Source: Daphnia carinata
Taxonomy: Eukaryota; Arthropoda; Branchiopoda; Diplostraca; Daphniidae
Length of the DNA: 64,000 bases
Assembly (NCBI RefSeq): GCF_022539665.2
Contig: NC_081334.1
Span: 6,728,424 to 6,792,423 of the forward strand
Direction: 5' to 3'
In this document: piece by piece, positions 10,875 to 21,418 of the stretch
Layout of the letters: each line of letters begins with the position of its first letter
Numbering within the stretch: the first letter of the stretch is position 1
Notes under the pieces: model-generated
The model's input: only the letters and a program-made list of their open reading frames with translations
Told to the model about the DNA's origin: nothing
Databases searched by the model: none
Position numbers and translations under genes: made by a program

Positions 10875-12921
10875 CAGCAAGACCTATCAATGAATTACCT
10901 ATTTTATTTTTCTTTTGTTTCACGGTAACTCGTGTCCTTAAAAGTCAGCACGACAGGCACATTGAGATAATGGTTATTGCTACCTTCTTGCTTTTTAAAA
11001 AAGGCATCAAGCCAAACTGCTCAACCATGCAGTTAGTCTTTTTCCTTTTTTTAAAATTAGAATTAATGAAATAAAGCAAAGCTTGTCATTTCAATCATTT
11101 CAGGATTGTGGAGACAAACATTGTGGCTCCAGCGGTTTCCTTAGTTAGGCAAGTCGTTTAATAATGCTTGGTGTTACAACTATTTTTTAAATTATTTTTA
11201 ACTAAAATTTTTTCATTCACGACATTTGCAGGTTCTGAGTAGTGAGAAACGATTGTTGCTGATGTAGAGTTTTGTAACGGTGGACCCCACAGTCTATGAC
11301 AGAAACAAGTAGGACAGAAAATTCTATCTTCATCACTAACAAAAGAAAAAGGGAGGTTTGCATTTTAAGGTTAGGTTAGAAACAAAACAACAATAAAACC
11401 ATTTGCTGATACTACCTTTCATACATTGTTATCACAAATAGGAGCAGTATATATTGGCAGCCATGTAGCTTTGTAGTTGCTTCGAAGAATTGTTTTCCTT
11501 GTCTGGTGATTGGTTAATTGAAATAGGCACACGATAACGCACAATCGATGCCCTTGTCTCAGTGGAGAATTTTTTCCGTGAAACATGGCCGAAATAGCGT
11601 GCAGCTGTTCAAGAAAGAAAATTGTATTGTCAGACAGACTTAATGTTTAGCTTGAAATCCAGACATGTGTGAAGTTGCAAAATTTCTAGATGTGAAGTGC
11701 AACCAAGCTTCTTGTTGAATTCTGAACCCAAATTATGTATTTTCCTAGAAATATCTAGGTTTTTGGATAAATAAATAAAAAACAGTGACTAATCCGGGCT
11801 CAAAAACATGTTAAATCGCTATACTTAATAAAAATGCTGTTCATGGTTTTGGTCGCTTCATTTGTTTAATAAAATTGAAATGGTACAAATATGGGGGGGG
11901 GGGGGCATATTTGCCATTCACGCTCAAGAAGTTTGTTAAAAGAGTTCACATCAGTGCAGTTCCCGTCTCGAAAAAACAAGATTTTCAATTTTTATGAATA
12001 TTTCGGTTCTTAATTGGAAAACAAGATGACGCTGCTGTGCTACTGTTTAGTTGGTGACTGTGGGGGTTGTGAAACCTGTGTTCGAAAGTTTTTGTGAAGT
12101 ATGTCATATTCCAAGGGAAAATTCAAGCAAATCTAATGGTGGTTCTGTGTGTTTTCGTCCTAGAGTGTGTTTTGCAAGTGAAGCCCACAAAATGCTTGGT
12201 TCTTATGTTACATGTCTTGTAATCACTATGTCAGCTGTCAAAACAAAAAACTATTCGCAACCCATTATGTTGCATTCATCAAACTATTCTGGTGCTCATT
12301 GAGAGGTATAAGACTAATGTTTTGTTATCAGAATCTCACTAGCGGATTTTTCTTTTAAGGTTAAGCTCATGAAACTTCATTTGTAAAGGATACTTCCCGT
12401 TGAGGAATGTCACCAAAGATGCAAATCCTATGGGTACGAATACCATAATATTATTCTTCTAATCTTTACCCACTCATGGTTGCCTGTCAATTGTAATCTA
12501 ACTGGTGCACCAAATTCGTCTTATGCTGCAGCGCCAACTGTAACCACAGCCATTTCGACAATTGTAATCTCTACTTAGCCTACCAACAGACATAGACATG
12601 TACTTCAATACAATTTCTATTGGTATTCATAAATTTTCTCATACCTAGTATAGTTTGTTTGTTTTATAAATTGAATATTCAACCATAGGACTGCCATCTC
12701 TTTGCTGTCTGCTGCCTATCTGCTGGCCCTACAGTATTTCTAGCCATTGGACAACAGAAGTAAGTCAAATTGCTTTCATACATTTGGCTACATCAGCAAT
12801 CTTATATTTCCCACTAAGTAATTCTTTTTCTTTACATTTACGTTACAGAACAAAGCCTTTTTCCTCTTCTCCGCGCCCGTCTTCACCTCGCCTGTCAACT
12901 CCTCTTCGCTTCGCCTGTCGT
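10875..12921. other. Intergenic, no supported gene
   Basis: AT-rich DNA with the likely 3' end of the basic-protein gene, a 13-base poly-G run at 11893-11905 and scattered short open frames without splice or domain support. The open frame at 12051-12302 has unremarkable composition and no upstream signals. Confidence 0.6.
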
Positions 12922-13174
12922 CCCGTCTTCGCCTCGCCCGTTGTCCCGTCTTCGCCTCGCCCGTCGTCCCGTCTACGCCTCGCCGGTCATCCCGTCTTCG
13001 CCTCGCCCGTCGTCCCGTCTTCGCCTCGCCCGTCGTCCCGTCTACGCCTCGCCCGTCGTCCCGTCTACGCCTCGCCCGTCGTCCCGTCTACGCCTCGCCC
13101 GTCGTCCCGTCTACGCCTCGCCCGTCGTCCCGTCTACGCCTCGCCGGTCATCCCTTCTTCGCCTCGCCCGCCCT
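12922..13174 (+). repeat. 23-bp GC-rich minisatellite, 11 units
   Basis: Eleven head-to-tail units of the form CCCGTCTACGCCTCGCCCGT plus CGT, strongly GC-rich against AT-rich flanks. Units vary at two places: TTC or TAC in the middle, and a GGTCAT ending in units 3 and 10. The combination TAC-unit ending GGTCAT followed by a TTC-unit occurs twice, seven units apart, which suggests a 161-bp higher-order duplication. Because 23 is not a multiple of three and no unit contains a stop, more than one frame is open across the array. This makes long Pro/Ser/Arg-rich open frames that I do not regard as genes. Confidence 0.9.
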
Positions 13175-13250
13175 CCCGTCTTTGCTTCGTGGTAGCCGCG
13201 TCTTCGCCTCGTCGTTTTGGTATTGTGTGTGTTTTGCAATGTTTATTCTT

Positions 13251-13569
13251 AACTAACCCGTTGGCTGCCACCCACCTTTTATCCCTTTTTTTTTGTAGCT
13301 TGACAGGGACGGGCCGCGCTGTTCTGCTCCATGGCTATCTGCCATGGAGTGGAGCAGCGCCACTGCCCAAGATTGGCCGAATGGCCCCAAAGGCAATGCA
13401 CCATAGGGACTTTCCCTTGATCGATGCGATAGATGAGACCTGGGGTGTGCATTCCCGTAAAGGTCTCATCATCGTATCAGCCCGGCCTACCCGGCCCCCT
13501 TGGTCGCTATCCCTATGATAGCGACGTAGCGACCGTAGTTAAGATGGCGTGGCAGCCAACGGGTTAGTT
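13251..13569. mobile_element. Short inverted-repeat-bounded element, MITE-like
   Basis: A perfect 21-bp inverted repeat bounds 319 bp: the left end starts AACTAACCCGTTGGC at 13251 and its reverse complement ends at 13569. The left arm begins inside TTAA (13249-13252) and the right arm is followed by TTTTAA, which hints at TTAA-targeted insertion as in piggyBac-type elements, although the duplication is not exact. The interior has no transposase frame but is rich in hairpins: GATGAGACCT at 13432-13441 with AGGTCTCATC at 13461-13470, a near-perfect stem around CTGCTCCATGGC near 13323, and GTCGCTATC with GATAGCGAC near 13503. The most likely reading is a non-autonomous DNA transposon. Confidence 0.7.
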
Positions 13570-13707
13570 TTAAGTGTATATATGTATGTATTGTATGTTG
13601 TATTATGTGGAATATGTATGGTGGTGGATTTGTGGGTGGAAGGAGGGAAAATAAAATGCTTTGTAACATTATTTATTTTTTGCATTTATTTATTAGTTTT
13701 TCGATTG

Positions 13708-13773
13708 ACTGATGTCGGGTTCGAACCCAAGTAATCTTGCATGCAATTCAGTAGCTTTGCCATTATGCCCTCC
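13708..13773 (-). repeat. tRNA-like Pol III promoter segment (possible SINE head), minus strand
   Basis: On the minus strand an A-box-like TGGCAAAGCTA is followed about 35 nt later by a perfect B box in GGGTTCGAACCC. The ends do not form a seven-base-pair acceptor stem, so this is not a functional tRNA. A tRNA-derived SINE or decayed tRNA copy fits best. Confidence 0.45.
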
Positions 13774-13874
13774 ATATTTTGTTATTATCATGATAGGCAT
13801 TCCATAATAACCTAATGACGAACTTATTTTAACATACGCATCAAGATCATAACTTTTAATTGTAAGGACAGACA

Positions 13875-13929
13875 TGGCGCAACGGTAGCGCGCTATGCTG
13901 GAATGCTATAGGTTTGTAGTTCAAATCCC
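13875..13929 (+). repeat. tRNA-like Pol III promoter segment (possible SINE head), plus strand
   Basis: An A box TGGCGCAACGG at 13875-13885 and a B-box-like AGTTCAAATCC at 13919-13929 sit at tRNA-like spacing, and the D arm can pair GCGC with GCGC. The acceptor and T stems do not close. It lies about 100 bp from the opposite-strand copy at 13708-13773, as in a pair of inverted SINE heads. Confidence 0.45.
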
Positions 13930-14165
13930 AGATAAACGATTAACCAATGGAAGGAATGCTTATTATAAAAGGTGGTATAATTGATAAAGGTTGCTTGAGC
14001 AATGTAAATAAAATAAAAGTTTATAACTGTAAAGTGTGAACACGAACACAGACAATAAAAGAAACAAATTTTGCAAAAAATATTTTTATAAAAAAAATTT
14101 TATTGACAATTCTCTGCACATCAGAATTATTTTTGCAACTTTAAAAAGGCATAATAGCCCTTTCA

Positions 14166-14510
14166 AAAGTTGCCGTCAACCCAGGCAGGGGGAGACACTG
14201 CCTTGTTGACCCACCGGGGAGATTACCCGGTGATTGGCTAAGAGAAGCCGGAAGAAGAGCCGAAGATTTGGAACATTTTTACTGGAGCGATTAACCTTTA
14301 GTTCGGATTTGTGGGTATCCACATCGCCCTCCGTGAACACATCATCGAACGAAGCGGACCCCCACGTCCCCTTTCCGGCCAGAGCCCTCCAAACCTCGGT
14401 ATATGTTATTTTTATATATACCGTACAGTAGGGGCATGACCCCCTACGGGCTTATTACGAGTCAAGGGGAAACGGGGCTACGGAAAGGAAGGGAGCCCAG
14501 ATATGCACTT
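14166..14510. mobile_element. Hairpin-rich, GC-rich element of unknown type
   Basis: Several strong inverted repeats occur in about 300 bp. 14175-14188 pairs with 14198-14210 (GTCAAC...GTTGAC); 14212-14218 CACCGGG pairs with CCCGGTG at 14226-14232; GGTATAT near 14398 pairs with ATATACC near 14416; and GTAGGGG at 14428-14434 pairs with CCCCTAC at 14441-14447. Composition differs sharply from the AT-rich flanks. No reading frame of note is present. A structured untranslated region of a retroelement, or another non-autonomous element, is possible; I cannot assign a class. Confidence 0.35.
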
Positions 14511-14944
14511 CAATTTTTTAAATATCGAATACCGTCTCGGGAATCCGAATGAAGTATAGAATTGTCATGTCATCCATCCAATCATTACTATTTATTCAGT
14601 GTCTTGCCCCAACCAAGAATCTTTTCAGATTCAATGTTAGTATTAACCTATACTGAGAAAAGAAAAACAACACCATTAAGCATCTCAATTGTTGCTCATG
14701 TGACTTACATGACTCATAGATTCATCTTCTGGCAGAAGCTTGGGAAAGGCCATACAAATTGCAGATGAAAATCATTGTATAAGGCTCTTGAATGATAAAA
14801 TAGCACCCATAGAATGTTGCATTGATAGTTGTGTTCCCAGTATGCTGAAAACCTTTCTCATTGGATAAATTTTTTTTTTGTAGATTAGACATGGTTGACA
14901 AAAAGGAGGAGAAATGCTTCGTCATAAATTCAAAATTTTTTCAA

Positions 14945-15470
14945 GAAAATTCCTTTCATACCTAAAGAGTCCATGTATGATGTTCATCGCTGCAATGCCA
15001 GCAAAGTGAAACATCTTTAGGGCCATTTAAGTACCCAGCTTCACCAACACTCTGAACGTAAAGGACAAGTTGTTCTTTAGCAAGAGAAGCAGAATTACTT
15101 GAGGCTTCTAGCTGTGACAGAACTATAAAGGATTGCTGTTATACAAGATTCATTTACACAAGATGGTACTTCTCATTAGACAATATGCATACTCTATTAC
15201 TTTACCTCATACCTTAATGGTAATGCACTCTCAGTGTTTTTTCAACTGTAGGCTCACTCTTCCATCCTGTAACACTTTCAGACTTGACTTGATCCCCTGC
15301 TAAAATTCTGTGAATGCAAAATAATAGCATTAAAAATACTTTTTCGATAGACAAAAACCGAAAAGTACCTAATACATGTTTGATGTTGAACTCATGCCAT
15401 TTCTGGGTTTCCATACCACACCCATTTTTGGCAGTCTTTATGGCAATATTAATCAAAGCCACACGTCCCA
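14945..15470 (-). other. Exon-like segments on the minus strand, unknown or decayed gene
   Basis: Segment 15369-15470 has an AG acceptor and a GTACTT donor, and joins in phase to 15214-15299, giving a peptide with GRVALINIAIKTAKNG and KSESVTGWKSEP. That second segment meets a TAA immediately before a strong donor (AAG then GTATGA). A third open segment begins at 15135 and ends with CWHCSDEHHTWTL and a stop. The in-frame TAA next to a good donor suggests either a true C-terminus followed by an untranslated intron or a decayed gene. No upstream exon or domain was recognised. Confidence 0.3.
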
Positions 15471-16646
15471 CTATGAAATGGATGTTGAAAAGCAAATAAA
15501 AACCTTATGAGATGGATATCAGGAGAATCAGAACAGATCTCAATCAACTTCAGTTATTCTTTTCCCTGTAGTAATTAGTGACATAGCATAATAGATATAC
15601 CTGCCTCAATTCAGAACCATAGACCAATGGAAAAGAAAACAGAAATGTAGCTGCTGTGAAAGCAGATCACTTTAGAACACATGATCAGGTATAGATCATC
15701 TAAGAGGAAACCTAAAATCCAAAGACAAAAATATTGAGCATAATTGCAGTTTACCAAACATAGTAGCAAAATAAAATAATTGTCCAAGAAAGACATATGC
15801 ACACTTGGGTTGGCGAATGGGTAAGTCTGATGCAATGTATGGCAATCCGTTTTCCTTCCCACCCGGAACCGCCATCTCGTAGGAGTTCTAACAATTCTGT
15901 GAATAGCTATCGATCATGGAACGCCATTTGAACATGTTTTACATACTCAACTGCTTCCAGTATTCGCGAAGTTTTTGGACGATTTGAAGAAAAAAAAAAT
16001 CATACAGTCTAACTAAAATTTACATTTGATTAAAGGAGCTATTTTTTTTTCACTTAAGCTAGCCGCTTTTGGAATAAATGGAATTAAAATGCTGTTAGCG
16101 CAACAACTTCATCTGGCAGCTTTTAACGTTTATTTCAAAATCTACAAGCTCAACGAGAAAAAAAATCGATTTCCATGGTTATCATGGATTTTCGAATCGA
16201 AATCATGTATTATAGTCCAAAAAAGAAAAAGTAGTGAGGTCTCAAAAGAATCTAACAGTTCATTCGTTGCACACAATTTTCAGAAATTACGTAACGAATG
16301 AGAGAAAATACAAGTTTCGATTTCGTAATTGTTTCTTTGTTTAACAGGATGCCACAATTATTCACTGATTACCAACAGAACCTGAAAAAACTGAATCATG
16401 ACGCGCTTTTGTCATTATTTCCTTTGTTGCCATAATGGGCTAAAAAATTATTTGTCGGTTGGAGATCTGTGGTTTTCTGAAGACTACGCCCGCACATGCT
16501 ATATGTATTTATCAAGAACTATGTAAAAGCCAGTCACATCCTTGAAAACATAGACGTGAAAACCTCTTGTCTTGTTGTCTTGCCAGAGTTCACCTCCTCT
16601 AACTGGAACACGCACGCAAGTGTCAATTTGGTGTAATAGACAGAAA
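15471..16646. other. Intergenic, nothing supported
   Basis: AT-rich sequence upstream of the tetraspanin gene. An open frame at 16026-16301 lacks a credible ATG, is Lys/Asn-rich and shows no domain; I see no TATA box directly before 16647. Confidence 0.55.
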
Positions 16647-17675
16647 ATGGGTCTGGACTGTTGCTGCAAATTCCTCAAATGCATCGTTTTTCTCATCAAC
16701 ATTCTAATAACTGTGAGTGGTTTCTTATTATTTATACGTTTCAGTGGAATTGAACGAAACACTATCAAGGCAAGCTAACGTTTGAATAGCTAATAACGAA
16801 ACATGTCAGAAAAATAACCTTACCGTTAAATATTTAGCGTCCAAACTTTTACATTACCTTTAATTGTATCACGTGTCATCTAGTTTGTAGGAGTCGCAGT
16901 ATTGGCTCTCGCAGCGTTGGCGATTATTAACAGTAACAGTTTAGATCCCACAAAGGACGATTACACAATGTTGTTCAAGATTTGTGTTACCGTCATCGTC
17001 ATGGGCAGCTTACTGACTATCGTTGGCTTCATCGGGTGTTGCGGGGCCGCGTTCGAGAATCAATGCCTTCTGGGAACAGTAAAAAAAAATTGCAGTTCAA
17101 AATTAGAGGAAAAAAAATCCATTGGACTTTAATCTTGCCTTCCTAACAGTTCGTCTGCTTGATGATCACTGCCTTGGCATTGGACGTGGCAGCAGCCATC
17201 ATAGTTGATAGTCGTGCCACAGAGATAATTTCCGAGAGCGAAGGCGTCGTCAAAAGCTTTTTTACGGATCTGGCTGCAAACGTGGAAAGGGCCGACTTGT
17301 TTCAACTGGGTTTTAGGTGCTGTGGTGTCGAAAGTTATAAGGACTGGACAAAGGCCAAATTAAGTATTCCACTTTCCTGTTGTAAATCTGAAGACAACAA
17401 TTGCAACTCCGCGGCACCTATTATAGGATTTTTAACTCCATCAGACTTGTTTAAAGAGGTAGGTCTCTTTGCTTGATAAAATCCTGGTTGTTGTAGTTTG
17501 ATGCAAGCTGACAAATTCTTACATTCTACAGGGCTGCGTTTCGGTCTTCAAAACAAAGATATCGACAATCCTTGAAAATTCAACAACAGTGCTAGCTATT
17601 GTTGGAATCATAGAAGCCTTCGCGATGATCACTTCTCTAGGTCTCTGCTGCCATATTAGAAAAGCTGGTTATTAA
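16647..17675 (+). CDS. Tetraspanin
   Basis: Four exons close in phase 0 throughout: 16647-16712, 16884-17078, 17150-17458 and 17532-17675, giving 237 residues. Four membrane segments are visible: about residues 10-35, 50-75, 88-108 and 205-230. The large extracellular loop carries the tetraspanin hallmark CCG (residues 144-146), a second Cys pair (164-165), Cys172 and a Gly-Cys at 191-192 just before the fourth segment, so six loop cysteines for three disulfides. Cytoplasmic juxtamembrane cysteines near both ends (DCCCK and LCCH) are typical palmitoylation sites. Tetraspanins organise membrane microdomains with integrins and other partners, but the sequence does not identify the partner. Introns are 171, 71 and 73 nt. 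The length is normal for the family. Confidence 0.95.
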
Positions 17676-18839
17676 TTTCGATAACTATACATACTTGATA
17701 GTTTTTTTTAGTTACCTGTATGGAAGGCATACCTTTATCACATTCTTGTCAATCTGACACTTCGTAATGCAAAATTATGATTCCATTGTAAGAAACGTTA
17801 ATTTTTTTCCATTTTCTAATTCTACTGGCAGTACTCAAGTTGACCTTTTACTTGTAGTTCAGGTGATTAATGGGCGTATTTGCTGTAGACATAAAAGTAT
17901 TATTACACTGCATATGTTATTAACTTGGTTGTCAAAGACGTTAAAAATTATTTTTCAGTTTTTGAAATTGACACCGCACGCTGTACAAATGCGGTTGTAT
18001 TGCGTGGATGTGTTGTTTCCTTGTTCGATATTTTGTGCTTGCGGTGGAAATACCACCAATAAATCCGGCCTTTTGTTACCGAATGCAAAAGAAATGTTTG
18101 TTTTTTTAAACCAGCGCACATTGCTGCACAAGCCACCAGCGGTCAGGAAACCCATCCCGTTGAAATAATGGTCGATCATGTATGTGTATTGGCGTTAATA
18201 CGTAAGAGAGAGAAAAAAAATTGTAGCCTACACGGTATTAAATCGATAACGATGATGACGCCGGAAGGGGGAGACACATAAACTGACAAGTCTTACCGTC
18301 AGTTGAGCAAAATATGCAACCATAAGTTTGTACTATACCGTATTAAAGTGCACCAGTAAAGTTATATTAGCAACCGATCGCTTTCGTGAGGTGCCAAATG
18401 GAGAAAGTGGTGCAATCTAGCCGAGTATATATGTTGTACGACGAAATGTTAAAACATGTAAGGCGGGGTCACACGTACGTTCACTTATCTCTTTAGTTAT
18501 TTGCGCCCTATAGCGATTCTCATCTGTAACTTTCCGAGTTGAGAGAAAATTGTGTTTCTTTTTGGGGGGAAGAAGTTAGAGAGGAGTCATGTTACTCGAG
18601 TAAAACCAGGAACATATTCGATGGAACCTGAGACACGTAATCGTCGGACCGTCATTTGAAGATTCACATTTTAAAATGGGAAGAATCACGAAAAATTCGT
18701 CCACTGACGAACCTTTTGACACGGAACAAAGCTTTTGGAGGCTTGTTTTGTCATCACATGCAAAAGATGTGGACCATACGAGAAGAACAGGAAGAAAAAC
18801 GGGAGAGGACATAGCATAATGATAAAAAATGAGCTAAGC
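17676..18839. other. Convergent 3' flanks of tetraspanin and DENND6
   Basis: The tetraspanin (+) and DENND6 (-) genes point at each other, so this stretch should hold both 3' untranslated regions. An open frame at 17767-18168 overlaps a minus-strand one and looks like chance. No other feature seen. Confidence 0.55.
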
Positions 18840-21418
18840 TCAACTGGCCTTAAGAACGGAGCGAAGGTCCTCTGGGAGACTTTGCAAAACTGTGTCCAAT
18901 TGCCCTTGTAGGTGTAATCGTGTTTGGGGGCTTACTGGAAGTGACTCCTCGGCCATAGTCACATTAAGCTTCTCTCGGAGACGTAGCACCATGTCTACTA
19001 CTTCAACTTCACGTTTCCCTTGAAGCCATGATGTTATGTCCTGATATTTGTGATAGAATAGATTTCAGCCTTTTTGCTATAGCGAATTTCACGGTCAAAA
19101 TTTTTTACCGATTTGCTGAGGGCATCCATTTGAAGGGCACGCAGTTTGTTATTGGCTTCCTGATGGCGCTGTTGTGACCACGATTCGAAGTTTGGTGTCC
19201 GCAGAAAGCGGCGGTATAACCCTGTCCAGTCGCCTTTAACCCCTGTGGTCAGCTGGGGGCCACAATGTTCGACGCTGGCTAGGAATTCCTCAGCTTTGAA
19301 AGGACTTAGACCAGGAACCGCCTAAAGTCACAACATAAAAAGCAAAAAGTTATTTGTAAACGATCTACTGTAAACAATCCATTGCCTTTTCGTAGATTGC
19401 AAACCTTATAAGGTGAGATGGATTTTTGCAAAGGCATCAGCCGGGCAAAGTACCTCTCCAACGGAATGATAAAGCTCTGCGTTAGCTCAAGGAAATGTCG
19501 TCGCATCAAGGCCGATTGGACCTGATTAGGGCGCCGTGTTTGTGCCCCTTTGGCGATTAGTTTTAACAGCGCCTTGTCTCGTGTCAAATGCGATTTGTAT
19601 GAAGTGTACACGCCTGGCTTGCACTCTGACATTTTACTGGAACTCGATACATTCGATTTACTAGCGCGAATCTTCAGTCCTGCACTATCTGAATAACGCA
19701 CCGTCCTGTAGATTAGGCAGTTTTAGTTTTCGAAAATCACTATAACTTACTACTCAGAATTTCTCCGCCAATGCGGATAATATGTGGCCAATGCTGTAAT
19801 GCTTTGGCAAAAAAGGGATTGGTGACGCCTAACAAAACAGATGGCGGAGGATCGGACGGACGCCCAGTGTACTCTTTGAACTCTGAGTCATGTATGGTAA
19901 AGAAGGGTCGATAATCCAGGCAGTACTGAAGCGGATGGATGAGACTGTTCAAAAAAATATGTGAAAATATGTGCGAGCGACAAGCAAAAAGTGAAAATAA
20001 TTTACTTGACGAGGGCTTGAACGACGTGGGAGCATATCGACGGACTAGTCGCCATGACCACCAGCGGCTCTCCGCACAGGAGCAGTTCCCAGAGCATTTG
20101 GAGGTGCGGTAGTAACGGAGCCAAGGCCGAGTAGAGGTCGACGTCGGTTGCTATGAGGCAACGCCTCCGCAACAGTGAACTACTAGACGTCTTTGAAGGA
20201 GAAGCCGTAAGACTGGTGGAAAATGACGGACTAGCAGCTGCCGAGAAACTGGGAATCTTTACCTATTTCCACGACGACAAAGAAGAAAAGAAGTTATCAA
20301 AAGTGAAGAGATGAACTGTAGCTTTGCTAAGCTTACTTGAAAGAGAGTTCCCAAAAGAGGCAAGTTCAATACTAGGCCAGGCACGGGACGAGGCCATTGA
20401 TCAATTTCTTTGGCACTAATTTCCAAGCACACGCTACCTTTATCGAAAAATTCTGGTGCTATCACAGCCATCAATTCTTGATACAGTTCAACGAACGGCA
20501 GGCGGGTCACAATCACCAATGACTGTTCAATGAATTTTAAGGATTAGACTTCAGTTTTACAGAACGTAACACAATGCGTCAATACCTTTTGAAAATAACC
20601 TCTTCGTAAGTTTTTGTCTTTCACTTGGCGAAAGTACGCGAATCCCCACCAATATGATGAATCAGTTCTGAAAGCAGGTGGGCAAAGTTGGTTGTATCTG
20701 CCAATGTTATTGTAAATAAAATTATATGGGTTATGAGACTCATCAATTTGTTCCATTATTTGTTGGGCATACCTTGAATGAGCTTTGGGAATTGGGTTGG
20801 AAAGATCCATTTGGGAACTTCCATTATTCCCATCTGTGTTGGCAGAGCTCTGTTTTATTCGAAAGTGAAACTGTGTATCTCCCTGTTTAGAGAATGACAC
20901 TTGATAATTAATACAAAAAAGTGATGCACACACAAATAAATTATTTACCATACAACCAGAATTAGAATCTGGAAAGGCCAGGTAACATATGCTTGTTTTA
21001 TCTTGCTCAGACAGAGTCACATGACTGGGATAGATTTCCTAGTTCGGGAAAGATACTGATGAGATGAAAGGACGAAACACTTTTTTGTTGTGAAAAATAG
21101 AGATACCTCTATCATTTGACCGATTTCAAGATCAAATGTCACAACACAGAAACAGTGAATCCAATCTGCCAATCGTTCCCAAGGCAAGAGAGAGATGTTG
21201 AGACTGCTATCGTCACAGGTATTGCTGTACAGATCAGAGTTGTCAGTCAAGAGAGATGATGCCTCTCGCTGAAAATATGAATCAACGAATTGGAGTCCAT
21301 CAGCTCCACTTGACGATAGGATTTTCATGTGGTCTACTTCTTCGACGTCCGACAGAAAGGAAGTGTCGGAGTCGCTGTTTTCGAGCTCTACTTTATGGTT
21401 TTCGACAGGTGTAGCCAT
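18840..21418 (-). CDS. DENND6: DENN domain-containing protein 6 (Rab GEF family)
   Basis: Nine coding exons, 5' to 3': 21107-21418, 20949-21038, 20586-20882, 20337-20522, 20006-20262, 19751-19944, 19405-19705, 19109-19321 and 18840-19040. The start is the ATG at 21418. Family blocks are clear: [84 protein letters not shown] and [15 protein letters not shown]. Vertebrate DENND6 proteins act as exchange factors for Rab14 on recycling endosomes; the same role here is by homology. A Ser/Thr-rich insert lies at the start of the fifth exon. One junction is abnormal: the sixth exon ends in phase 1 but the seventh needs phase 2, across an intron of only 45 nt. All other junctions are in phase. Either the sequence has a one- or two-base error or allele there, or an unrecognised splice site is used. 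Confidence 0.9.

Noticed and set aside
12784-13518. Long plus-strand open frame of 244 codons
   Set aside because: Most of it is the 23-bp minisatellite, whose units lack stops, and it runs on into the inverted-repeat element. No start context, splice sites or domain.
13708-13929. Functional tRNA genes
   Set aside because: A and B boxes are present, but the acceptor stems do not pair and the T stem of the plus-strand copy does not close.
16026-16301. Plus-strand open frame before the tetraspanin
   Set aside because: Starts at a non-ATG codon, AT-rich, no domain; likely chance in upstream sequence.
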